From Belliella pelovolcani (GTDB taxonomy: Bacteria; Bacteroidota; Bacteroidia; Cytophagales; Cyclobacteriaceae), in contig NZ_FTOP01000003.1 of assembly GCF_900156785.1 (NCBI RefSeq), positions 358,747 to 422,746 of the forward strand: a DNA stretch of 64,000 bases, written 5' to 3'. Shown one piece after another: positions 1 through 6,564 of this stretch. Positions within the stretch are counted from its first letter, which is position 1, and each line of letters begins with the position of its first letter. A model generated the notes under the pieces. That model was not told the DNA's origin. It worked only from the letters and a program-made list of their open reading frames with translations, and searched no databases. The position numbers were made by a program, and so were the translations under genes.

Positions 1-1
1 T

Positions 2-478
2 GTTTATTCATTGACCCCACCGGAAAACCCTTATAAACCATCAACTGTCAGCGAGCGGGGGAAGATCATTTTTGCGGAACAAGGTTGCGTGACTTGTCAT
101 ACCCCGCCGCTTTTTACCAATAATAAACTGACTCCTGCTGATGGGTTTGAGGTTCCTGACGAACACTTTGATAAGTATGACATCTTTGATATTTCTGTCG
201 GAACAGATCCAGGCTATACCCTGAATACCCGAAGGGGGACAGGGTATTACAAAGTTCCTTCTTTGTTGGGGCTGTGGTATAGAGGCCCCTTTTTACATGA
301 TGCTTCATTAGCTAAGCTCGAAGATCTATTTGATCCAGCGAGACTGAGAGATGATTATGTGCCTACAGGATTCAAGCCACATGATGTCAAAACCAAGGCA
401 GTTAAGGGACATGAATTTGGGATGGAGTTGAATGAAGGGGATAGGAAGGCTTTGGTTGCTTACCTATTGACTTTATAA
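2..478 (+). CDS. c-type cytochrome (di-haem peroxidase-like), 3' part only
   Basis: The reading frame is open from the window edge, so the 5' part lies outside. A haem c attachment motif CVTCH is encoded at 86-100. It is followed by the arrangement typical of the C-terminal half of MauG/CcP-like di-haem proteins (VPSLLGLWYRGPFLHDAS, then ELNEGDRKALVAYLLTL). This half is very similar to the C-terminal third of the next gene, down to near-identical DNA at the 3' end, so the two are tandem paralogues. Likely role: membrane-attached or periplasmic electron transfer or peroxidase activity. Family membership is seen in sequence; substrate is unknown. Confidence 0.85.
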   Translation, partial: VYSLTPPENPYKPSTVSERGKIIFAEQGCVTCHTPPLFTNNKLTPADGFEVPDEHFDKYDIFDISVGTDPGYTLNTRRGTGYYKVPSLLGLWYRGPFLHDASLAKLEDLFDPARLRDDYVPTGFKPHDVKTKAVKGHEFGMELNEGDRKALVAYLLTL

Positions 479-551
479 GGAGGTGAAATTCACTAAGCTG
501 TGGCTCAAAATCATGTGACGCACCCTTATAGTATGATGTATTGACTTGTTT

Positions 552-572
552 ATCACATGATTAGGGTATTGT
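552..572 (+). repeat. 21-bp dispersed word, copy 1
   Basis: One of four copies of a 21-bp word (ATCACAT-n-ATTRGGG-TATTnT), here about 50 bp upstream of the second cytochrome gene. Other copies are at 4197, 7888 and 9377. The rest of the 479-624 spacer shows nothing recognisable. Confidence 0.6.
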
Positions 573-624
573 AATCAAGCGTCATCAGCTGTAATTTGTT
601 GTTGTAATTTTATCCAAAAGGAAA

Positions 625-2163
625 ATGAAAGAAATCGTTAAGAAATTATCAAAATTACCAAATTGGCTCCTTTTAAGCTTGATATTACCGCTTTTGGCTT
701 TGAGTTTAAGTGAAAAGGGAGGGTATATTTTGAGCAAAATTGAAATCCCAAAGGTGTGGACAGATGAAGCAATGAAAACTTGGGAATTGCCTAATCCCAA
801 ACCAGAATATTCTCCTCAGCCTGTTTCAGAGGAATATTACTATGCGATGGCTGAAAGAACCATTTACAGATCTTACCCAGTTTATCATCCTGATCATGAA
901 CCAGAGGGTTACTGGGAATGGCTTCAATCGCTGGAACCAGAAGTAGTTTGGGATCCATCCAAGTTTATAACAGAGGAAGATTGGATCAAAGCTGGCGAGA
1001 TGCTGTTTGATCACCCCATTGATACCTTAGGGGCCATTCTCACTAACGATTTGGTGCGAAACCCGGATTTTTACGACTATGTCGAAATGCCTCTTACTCC
1101 TGAGGGAATTATGCCATTTAGCAGGTGGGTGGTTACTGGAAAGGGTAGGGTTCGTGTAGGGAATTTGTCATGCGGTATGTGTCATACGAGGGTTATGCCC
1201 GATGGCTCTCTGATTAAAGGTGCACAAGGCAATTGGGCAGGGGATAAGGCATCCGTATTTTTTGCTACTGAGGAAGGTTTTGAACCTGATAGTGATCTAA
1301 TTCGGTCTATGGGTTTTTTAATGAATGCTTTGTTTGGAAGTCCTTGGTCTGATGGAGATCCTCATGGAAAGTTAGTTTCTCAAGGCTTTGATGCAATAGT
1401 CAATGCTTTTCAATCTGTGCCTATTGGGACTTTCGGTAGGCAAGGAACAAGTATTTTATTCGCTCCTCAAGCTCCCGATCTAATTGGAGTGAAAGACCGA
1501 AAATACTTGGATCATGGAGGATTAGGCCAACATAGGGGCATTGAAGATATGATGCGATACATTGCCATGAATCAAACTTTGGATGTGCTTAACTTTTATG
1601 GGGATTTCAGCCCTTTAGGTATTCCCCGAGAAAGGCTTATCCCTGACAGACCTATCATGTTTGCAGGAACACATGATCGCTACTCAGATGAGCAATTGTA
1701 TGCACTCGCCAAATATGTTTACTCCTTAACTCCACCGGAAAACCCCAATAAACCATCAGCTTTGAGCGAAAAAGGAAAAATCATCTTTGCAGAACAAGGA
1801 TGTGTCACTTGCCATACTCCTCCTTTATTTACCAATAACAAACTCACTCCTGCTGAAGGCTTTGAAATTCCAGAGGACCACTATGAAAAATATGACATTT
1901 TTGATGTTTCCGTGGGTACAGATCCCAATTACACATTCAACACCCGACGTGCCACAGGCTATTACAAAATACCTTCATTAAAAGGCCTATGGTATCGGGG
2001 GCCATACCTTCATGATGGTTCAATATCTCAGTTGGAAGACTTTTTTAATCATGAAAGGCTTCAAGAGGGATGGTCACCCAAACCGATCAAAGGACATGAA
2101 TTTGGGATGTATTTGAATGAAGGGGATAGGAAGGCTTTAGTTGCGTATTTGTTGACACTTTAA
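625..2163 (+). CDS. di-haem c-type cytochrome (peroxidase-like oxidoreductase)
   Basis: The 512-residue protein starts at ATG 625, preceded by an AAAAGGAAA purine tract. It has an N-terminal hydrophobic segment (about residues 12-30) that serves as signal or membrane anchor. Two haem c motifs are visible: CGMCH at 183-187 and CVTCH at 393-397. The C-terminal part carries IPSLKGLWYRGPYLHDGS, as in di-haem peroxidase-like proteins. It is a paralogue of the truncated gene just upstream, and the pair probably arose by tandem duplication. A YceI-like gene follows. The protein should act outside the cytoplasmic membrane. Whether it is a peroxidase, an oxidase or an electron carrier cannot be told from sequence. 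Confidence 0.88.
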   Translation: MKEIVKKLSKLPNWLLLSLILPLLALSLSEKGGYILSKIEIPKVWTDEAMKTWELPNPKPEYSPQPVSEEYYYAMAERTIYRSYPVYHPDHEPEGYWEWLQSLEPEVVWDPSKFITEEDWIKAGEMLFDHPIDTLGAILTNDLVRNPDFYDYVEMPLTPEGIMPFSRWVVTGKGRVRVGNLSCGMCHTRVMPDGSLIKGAQGNWAGDKASVFFATEEGFEPDSDLIRSMGFLMNALFGSPWSDGDPHGKLVSQGFDAIVNAFQSVPIGTFGRQGTSILFAPQAPDLIGVKDRKYLDHGGLGQHRGIEDMMRYIAMNQTLDVLNFYGDFSPLGIPRERLIPDRPIMFAGTHDRYSDEQLYALAKYVYSLTPPENPNKPSALSEKGKIIFAEQGCVTCHTPPLFTNNKLTPAEGFEIPEDHYEKYDIFDVSVGTDPNYTFNTRRATGYYKIPSLKGLWYRGPYLHDGSISQLEDFFNHERLQEGWSPKPIKGHEFGMYLNEGDRKALVAYLLTL

Positions 2164-2212
2164 ACATTTAAACATTGATATTGATGGATATTGGATATTT
2201 AGATATTGTTGT

Positions 2213-2261
2213 TGCCCCGTGGCGATCGTTACGTATTCTTTGCGCCCGCTGCGTGAACCCC
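2213..2261 (+). repeat. CG-rich palindromic repeat, right arm only
   Basis: The stretch contains GCGATCGTTACG and TTTGCGCCCGCTGCGTGAA, which match the right arm of the dispersed CG-rich palindrome found complete at 2803, 3377, 7943 and 9433. It lies over the 5' end of the following open frame and so makes the upstream start codons of that gene doubtful. Confidence 0.6.
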
Positions 2262-2786
2262 ACTTTAATTAATAAGAAAAATAGATTGTTTTTGGTTTTT
2301 GCCTTAGTACCGTTTTTGCTTATAGCTCAATCGGTTAAACCTGAAAGTCCTATCCAATTCAAAATAAAAAATGCGGGAATAACTGTGGATGGGACAATTT
2401 CAGATTGGGAAGTGGAGGTGGATTTTGATCCTAAGAAATTATCTCAATCTATTATTCGAGGTAAGGCAAACCCAGAAAGTATCCAAACAGGAATCAAATT
2501 GAGGGACAAGCACCTTCAAGGAAGGGAGTACTTTCATATCCAAAAATTTCCTTTCATTAGTTTGGAATCCAAGTCTTTTCAGCCAAGGGGTAAGAATGCT
2601 TTTGTAGGGATTTTTGAATTGCAGATCCGGGATGTAAAAATGGAAGTGGAAATCCCATTTACTTTGTCCCAAACAGGAAGGCAGCAGAAGTTTAAGGGTG
2701 AGTTTATAATTGACCGATTGGATTTCGGGCTAGGAGAGAAGAGTTTGGTTCTTTCTGATGAGGTGAGAATATTTGTGGAATTTTAG
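2253..2786 (+). CDS. YceI-like periplasmic lipid-binding domain protein
   Basis: The mature part (about 150 residues, from PIQFKIKNAG to the C-terminus) has the YceI pattern: alternating strands, DGTISDWEVEVDFDPKKL, a LRDKHLQGREYF segment, and a final strand DEVRIFVEF. YceI proteins form lipocalin-like barrels that bind isoprenoid-type lipids in the periplasm. The frame is open further upstream (TTG 2175, ATG 2184), but that part is repeat sequence. I chose GTG 2253, which gives a normal signal peptide (INKKNRLFLVFALVPFLLIAQ). The start is uncertain. It lies directly downstream of the cytochrome pair, which may indicate a shared redox or envelope role. Confidence 0.7.
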   Translation: MNPTLINKKNRLFLVFALVPFLLIAQSVKPESPIQFKIKNAGITVDGTISDWEVEVDFDPKKLSQSIIRGKANPESIQTGIKLRDKHLQGREYFHIQKFPFISLESKSFQPRGKNAFVGIFELQIRDVKMEVEIPFTLSQTGRQQKFKGEFIIDRLDFGLGEKSLVLSDEVRIFVEF

Positions 2787-2802
2787 AATTTGTACCATAG
2801 GG

Positions 2803-2906
2803 TTTCACGCAACGACCGCAACGGGGGAAACGCAACGGTCGCCACGGAAAAGAACTCTATATTACGTAGCGCTCTTAGCGTTAATCGTTGCGCACGTTGC
2901 ATGAAC
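2803..2906 (+). repeat. CG-rich imperfect palindrome (REP/MITE-like)
   Basis: The left arm TTTCACGCAACG with CGCAACGG repeats is followed about 50 bp on by a right arm TTAGCGTTAATCGTTGCG ending in GCATGAA. The two arms can fold on each other. It is one of several copies in the window and sits immediately upstream of the GxxExxY gene. Confidence 0.7.
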
Positions 2907-2982
2907 TTTTTAATCGGTTATTTAAACGTTTATCTAAAAGTGAAAGCATTGGCTTTGGATATTTATTTACTTTTTGTAATGG

Positions 2983-3342
2983 ATGAATGAAAATGAAATA
3001 GCAAAGATGATCCTTGATAAGGCTTTTGAAATCCACAGGACTTTGGGACCGGGATTACTGGAGTCAGTTTATGAAAAAGCTTTGGAGTATGAATTGATTC
3101 AGGCTGGTATTTTTGTGGTATCTCAAGTGCCGGTCCCTCTTATTTACAAAGAAATAAAATTTGAAGCAGGCTTTAGACTTGATTTGCTGGTTGAAAACAA
3201 GGTGATCGTAGAAATTAAAGCCAACGAAGCCCTAGCACCTGTACATTTTGCCCAAACCTTGACCTATTTGAAGCTTTCAGAGAAAAAGCTTGGTCTACTT
3301 ATAAATTTTAATGTCAAATATCTTAAAGATGGGATTCATTGA
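2983..3342 (+). CDS. GxxExxY family protein (PD-(D/E)XK nuclease-like)
   Basis: A complete 119-residue protein carrying the name-giving motif GLLESVY (residues 24-30). A PD-(D/E)XK-like core follows: FRLDLLVENKVIVEIKA, with D67, E77 and K79 in the nuclease spacing. The family is widespread in Bacteroidota, often inside repeats or rRNA intervening sequences, and its function is not established. Here it is framed by two copies of the CG-rich palindrome (ending 2906 and beginning 3377), as if gene and repeats formed one unit. ATG 2983 has no clear Shine-Dalgarno site. No partner gene is evident. Confidence 0.88.
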   Translation: MNENEIAKMILDKAFEIHRTLGPGLLESVYEKALEYELIQAGIFVVSQVPVPLIYKEIKFEAGFRLDLLVENKVIVEIKANEALAPVHFAQTLTYLKLSEKKLGLLINFNVKYLKDGIH

Positions 3343-3376
3343 ATTGTCAATAATCTTTGATTTTAAAAATTGATGG

Positions 3377-3500
3377 TTTCACGCGGCGGGCGCAGCGGTT
3401 TTACGCAACGAACGCAACTAATAAGATGTCCATATTTCGTTGCGGTCGTTGCGTTTTCTCTTTGCGTCCTCCCAATACTCGGGACAGGGTCTGCGTGAAA
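3377..3500 (+). repeat. CG-rich imperfect palindrome with mini-palindrome insertion
   Basis: The left arm TTTCACGCGGCGGG and ACGCAACGAACGCAAC pairs with GTTGCGGTCGTTGCGT and the final GCGTGAAA. The right arm is interrupted at about 3469-3489 by TCCCAATACTCGGGACAGGG. That word closely resembles the one inserted in the tRNA fragments at 47 kb. Confidence 0.75.
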
Positions 3501-3519
3501 TTTTTTTTAAAAAAAAACC

Positions 3520-3819
3520 TCAAACACCCGAATCTTCAACAGGAATGATTTTATCCAATTCATTAGATTTTTGATGTTTTTCCTCTTCTAGGTCATAGTC
3601 ATCTTGTAACCCTAACCAAAATTTAGGACTTGTTCCGAAGTATTTGCTTAGTCGAAGTGCAGTATCAGCAGTAATCCTTCTATTGCCCTTGATGATTTCA
3701 GAAACTCTCGTTTGAGGAATAAATGTTTCCTTAGCCAATCTGTAAGCAGAAATTTCCATAGGAATTAAAAACTCCTCTAATAAAATTTCACCTGGATGAA
3801 TGTTTTTAAGCTTTTCCAT
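3520..3819 (-). CDS. higA: HigA-type antitoxin (XRE helix-turn-helix)
   Basis: The 99-residue protein has the HigA opening IHPGEILLEEFLIPMEIS and a helix-turn-helix (about residues 25-65: AYRLAKETFIPQTRVSEIIKG), then LRLSKYFGTSPKFWLGLQDDYDLE. HigA binds and neutralises HigB and represses the operon. It follows higB with a 1-nt gap (higB stop 3821-3823, higA ATG 3819), the toxin-first order usual for this family. A longer-than-usual acidic tail ends the protein. The assignment rests on strong family patterns. Confidence 0.93.
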   Translation of the reverse strand: MEKLKNIHPGEILLEEFLIPMEISAYRLAKETFIPQTRVSEIIKGNRRITADTALRLSKYFGTSPKFWLGLQDDYDLEEEKHQKSNELDKIIPVEDSGV

Positions 3820-3820
3820 T

Positions 3821-4105
3821 TTATGAATGATAATCTAATATTTGAACTTGGTAAGCATCATTATTGTCCCATACAAATATGATCCTCCACTGATCATTGA
3901 TTCTGAGACTGTAAAATGAAGGTAGATTTCCTTTGAGTTTTTCAAGTCTATTTGCTGGTGGAATCCTCAAATCTTGAAGACTTTGGGCATTATGAAGCAT
4001 TCTTAATTTTCTTCTTGCAGTATGCTGAATTTCATTTGGTAGTTTTCTTGAAAAGATACCGTTCCAAATTTTTTCAGTTTCTTTATCACCAAAATCTTTT
4101 ATCAT
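3821..4105 (-). CDS. higB: HigB-type toxin (RelE/ParE superfamily mRNA interferase)
   Basis: The 94-residue protein, read from ATG 4105 (an in-frame TTG lies one codon upstream), has the HigB hallmarks: DKETEKIWNG near the N-terminus, ARRKLRMLHNAQSLQDLRIPP, NRLEKLKG, and a C-terminal SLRINDQWRIIFVW...YQVQILDYHS. HigB toxins cleave mRNA on the ribosome. It is followed by its antitoxin with a 1-nt gap. Both genes are full length with no visible inactivating change, so the module should be functional. Confidence 0.92.
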   Translation of the reverse strand: MIKDFGDKETEKIWNGIFSRKLPNEIQHTARRKLRMLHNAQSLQDLRIPPANRLEKLKGNLPSFYSLRINDQWRIIFVWDNNDAYQVQILDYHS

Positions 4106-4121
4106 CAATCTTGCCTTGCGT

Positions 4122-4142
4122 TACTAACGTATAAAGTTAGTA
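4122..4142 (-). promoter_or_regulatory. inverted repeat, probable HigA operator and promoter
   Basis: TACTAAC and GTTAGTA form a perfect 7-bp inverted repeat with a 7-nt spacer, 17 bp upstream of the higB ATG. On the minus strand it contains TACGTTAG, seven of eight positions of the Bacteroidota -7 element TAnnTTTG. Binding here would block the promoter, as expected for autorepression by HigA. The repeat is seen; the role is inferred. Confidence 0.55.
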
Positions 4143-4196
4143 TCTTGTTTTTAATTTCACAACACACTGTTTTATTTTTAAACGTTTTGCCTCGAT

Positions 4197-4217
4197 ATCA
4201 CATAATTAGGGTATTTT
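4197..4217 (+). repeat. 21-bp dispersed word, copy 2
   Basis: ATCACATAATTAGGG followed by TATTTT matches the word at 552, 7888 and 9377. This copy has no adjoining CG-rich palindrome. Confidence 0.55.
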
Positions 4218-4285
4218 CCGCACTGTTTCATTTTCGTACATTTATAGTGTATTCATTTTCAACGTTTTACCAAACTGTCAACACT

Positions 4286-4426
4286 ATGAAAGTTCATACA
4301 GAAAACATTCTGGCCCATACCTGTGTGATAGGGGGCTGCGCTGCCTTGATTGGTACAATCCTTTTCCTATTTATGATGCTATCGGATTATTTAAAGGGCT
4401 TTTTATCCCTAGCGTCTATTGTTTAA
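4286..4426 (+). CDS. possible small single-pass membrane protein
   Basis: A 46-residue frame from ATG 4286, with one hydrophobic stretch (CVIGGCAALIGTILFLFMML). A -7-like TACATTTA lies about 45 bp upstream. I recognise no family. The frame continues upstream without a stop but with unlikely composition, so only the ATG-started form is offered. It could equally be chance open sequence in a spacer. Confidence 0.25.
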   Translation: MKVHTENILAHTCVIGGCAALIGTILFLFMMLSDYLKGFLSLASIV

Positions 4427-4465
4427 GTTGATATTCTATGTTTTAATTATAATCAATTTTTGCCC

Positions 4466-5707
4466 ATGAAAGCATATGGCTTGTTCTTTATTGTTTTGAT
4501 TTCTTGTACTGGCAAAGTAGAGCTGACGCAAGAAGATATGGTCGCCAAAGTGTTGAGAGAAGCCCCACTGATTGATGGTCATAATGACCTGCTGATCCAT
4601 TATATCTGGTGTCAAGCCTGTCCGAGAGAATTGGATGCCTACCGGTTAGATACCATCACAGATGGGCATATCGATATTCCCCGACTGCGCCAAGGAGGAG
4701 TGGGTGCGCTGCTGACCAATATTTTTGGTAGAGGTAAAGAGATGAATGAATACCTGCAAGGCTGGGATTTGATCTATAGAATAGAGGAGAAGTATGCTGA
4801 TGTTTTCAAAGTTGCAGTTACATCTTCAGAAGTCAGGCAATTAATGAAAAACGGGAAGATTGCCATTATCCCCTCCATGGAGCATACCTATGAATTGGTG
4901 GATGATTTGGGGCGATTGAGGACATTGTACCGATTGGGTTTGCGCTCGGTGATTTTAGCTTACAATAATAACAATATTGCGGATGGAGCATTTGATGAAC
5001 CCATAAATGATGGTTTGACTGGTTATGGGAAAGAATTGGTGTTGGAAATGAATCGCCTGGGTATGATGGTTGACCTTTCACATATTACTGAGAAAGGGAT
5101 GCTGGATGTACTTGAAATTACAAGAGCCCCAGTCATATTCAGCCACGCCAATGCAAGGGCCCTTACAGACACCGAAAGGAATGCCTCAGATCAGGTTCTT
5201 TTGAAATTGAAAGAAAATGGTGGATTGATCATGCTGACTCCGGTCAATTATTTTACCACGCAGGAAGCCCATGATTATTTTTTGGTAAAGCTTGATAGTA
5301 TGAGTAAGGTATTTCAAGAAAAATACCCCAATCCTGATCAGATGTCTGAAGAAGAAATTGAATTAGCTGAAGCAGAATGGGATGCTTGGGAAGCAGCCAA
5401 TCCGGAACCCAAAGTGACCGTCAGGGATTTTGCAGATCATTTTGATTATGTAAAAAATCTGATTGGTGTAGATCATATAGGTATTGAAAGTGATTTTGAT
5501 GGGATGTTCTATTTGATTGAAGGGATGGAGGATGCCAGTACATTTCCGAATATCCTTTTGGAATTGGCTAGCAGAGGTTGGACAGAAAGCGAGTTGAAAA
5601 AGGTGACCCAAGAGAATTTTTTGAGGGTATTTGAAGCAGTAGAACAAAAAGCCGCAGAATTGCAGAAAGTTGAGCAGCCAAGGATTGCTAAAATTTTATC
5701 TGATTAA
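4466..5707 (+). CDS. membrane dipeptidase (peptidase family M19), lipoprotein
   Basis: The 413-residue protein starts at ATG 4466 (the frame is open from TTG 4460). Its lipoprotein signal ends LISC (Cys14). It has the M19 zinc-ligand motif DGHND (H39, D41), IDIPRLRQGGVGALLTN, PSMEHTYELVDDLG with the bridging Glu, MVDLSHITEKG and VIFSHANARAL with two His ligands, and GIESDFDGM. These are renal-dipeptidase-type metallohydrolases that cleave dipeptides, including some with D-residues. The export signal points to scavenging of peptides in the periplasm or at the outer membrane. No operon partner; repeats follow. Confidence 0.93.
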   Translation: MKAYGLFFIVLISCTGKVELTQEDMVAKVLREAPLIDGHNDLLIHYIWCQACPRELDAYRLDTITDGHIDIPRLRQGGVGALLTNIFGRGKEMNEYLQGWDLIYRIEEKYADVFKVAVTSSEVRQLMKNGKIAIIPSMEHTYELVDDLGRLRTLYRLGLRSVILAYNNNNIADGAFDEPINDGLTGYGKELVLEMNRLGMMVDLSHITEKGMLDVLEITRAPVIFSHANARALTDTERNASDQVLLKLKENGGLIMLTPVNYFTTQEAHDYFLVKLDSMSKVFQEKYPNPDQMSEEEIELAEAEWDAWEAANPEPKVTVRDFADHFDYVKNLIGVDHIGIESDFDGMFYLIEGMEDASTFPNILLELASRGWTESELKKVTQENFLRVFEAVEQKAAELQKVEQPRIAKILSD

Positions 5708-5726
5708 GATGTTAAATAGTTTAAAA

Positions 5727-5780
5727 GTTTCTCGCAACGAGCGCAACGACTTTCACGCAACGAGCGCAGCGTTTCTTTTG
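5727..5780 (+). repeat. CG-rich palindromic repeat, left-arm copies
   Basis: Two left-arm words in tandem, TCTCGCAACGAGCGCAACG and TTTCACGCAACGAGCGCAGC. No right arm follows; instead a pseudogene relic begins at about 5828. A deletion inside an ancestral repeat-flanked gene would explain this. Confidence 0.6.
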
Positions 5781-5827
5781 TGATGCCGTACCCTAACATC
5801 AGGAGATTCCAAGGAAGTAAAGGATGA

Positions 5828-5983
5828 GCTTCTATCAAGCGGGAAAAGGAAGTTGAAGGTTTGTTCAAACAAGCATTTCCTGGCCGTGAAATTGTTTTAG
5901 TAGATGCTTTGCCGCTGAATTGGCATGGTGGAGGTATACATTGCAGTACACAGCAGGAACCTAAAAGGAGGGGGTTGAAGTAA
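5828..5983 (+). pseudogene. C-terminal relic of an agmatine-deiminase-family gene
   Basis: In frame with the TAA at 5981, 51 codons read as an agmatine deiminase C-terminus: EVEGLFKQAFPGREIVLVDA, LNWHGGGIHC (catalytic Cys codon 5942-5944) and STQQEP. An in-frame TGA at 5825-5827 precedes it, and nothing upstream resembles the rest of the enzyme. It differs from the fuller homologue at 8064-9352 (IEYNWGGGGIHCFTKQVP), so it is the remnant of a different copy and not a recent duplicate. Confidence 0.8.
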
Positions 5984-6128
5984 AGCAGGGCTTTCATTAT
6001 GCTTTCTTGAAAAACCATTTTTTAAAAGTGCTTTTTGTAAAAACTACCTTATCAACCAAAAGTGTCACTTGTGAATTAAAATTTTGAATGAAATAATACT
6101 CGTTAATATGTAAAATGACTATTAACGA

Positions 6129-6235
6129 ATGAAAAATCATTCATAAAATGTTTTTTGTTTACTGAAATATTTATACATTTGTATGAAAAATAAGTCATAA
6201 AAGCACAATTTATCATATAATGAATGATTTTTCAT
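6129..6235 (+). promoter_or_regulatory. three 16-bp operator-like words upstream of hipB
   Basis: ATGAAAAATCATTCAT occurs at 6129-6144. A variant, ATGAAAAATAAGTCAT, occurs at 6183-6198. The exact reverse complement of the first occurs at 6220-6235, where it includes the hipB start codon. The array brackets the promoter. HipB proteins repress their own operons by binding several such sites, so these are the natural candidates. Confidence 0.65.
6154..6181 (+). promoter_or_regulatory. probable promoter of hipBA
   Basis: TTTG at 6154-6157 and TACATTTG at 6174-6181, separated by 16 nt, fit the Bacteroidota -33/-7 promoter pattern. Transcription would start near 6188, inside one of three operator-like words. 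Confidence 0.55.
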
Positions 6236-6564
6236 ACATATCGTATATAAGTGATGGAGCGCTTCTCAAAAAAATAGGAGGCTTTATCAAGTCCCGCAGG
6301 ATTGAGCAGAACCTTACGCAAGATGAAGTGGCGGAGCGGGCTGCGATCAGTCGATCTACCCTCAGTTTATTGGAGAGGGGAGAGAATATTGCGCTGACCA
6401 ATCTATTAAAAATACTTCGTGTTTTGGATGCCCTGTATGTGTTGGAGCATTTTCAAGAAGTAAAGCCTATCAGTCCTATGCAGCTGGCCAAAGAAGACGA
6501 GGCCAAATGGAAAAGGGCATCCAAAAGCAAAAAATCTTCCCCTAAAGATGATCTGGGATGGTAA
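6220..6564 (+). CDS. hipB: HipB-like antitoxin (XRE family regulator)
   Basis: The 114-residue protein has a helix-turn-helix at about residues 22-75 (IKSRRIEQNLTQDEVAERAAISRSTLSLLERGENIALTNLLKILRVL, quoted here only as the span of that motif's start and end: IKSRRIEQN to LKILRVL) and a lysine-rich tail. It is followed by hipA with a 7-nt overlap, showing translational coupling. HipB binds HipA and represses the operon. The start codon lies inside an inverted operator word, which makes direct autorepression likely. No other ATG is available in the N-terminal part. Confidence 0.9.
   Translation: MNDFSYISYISDGALLKKIGGFIKSRRIEQNLTQDEVAERAAISRSTLSLLERGENIALTNLLKILRVLDALYVLEHFQEVKPISPMQLAKEDEAKWKRASKSKKSSPKDDLGW

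Noticed and set aside
2790..2990. 66-codon plus-strand open frame before the GxxExxY gene
   Set aside because: It lies almost wholly inside the CG-rich palindrome and overlaps the real start.
5704..6018. 104-codon minus-strand frame
   Set aside because: It is antisense to the agmatine-deiminase relic and repeat; no family resemblance.
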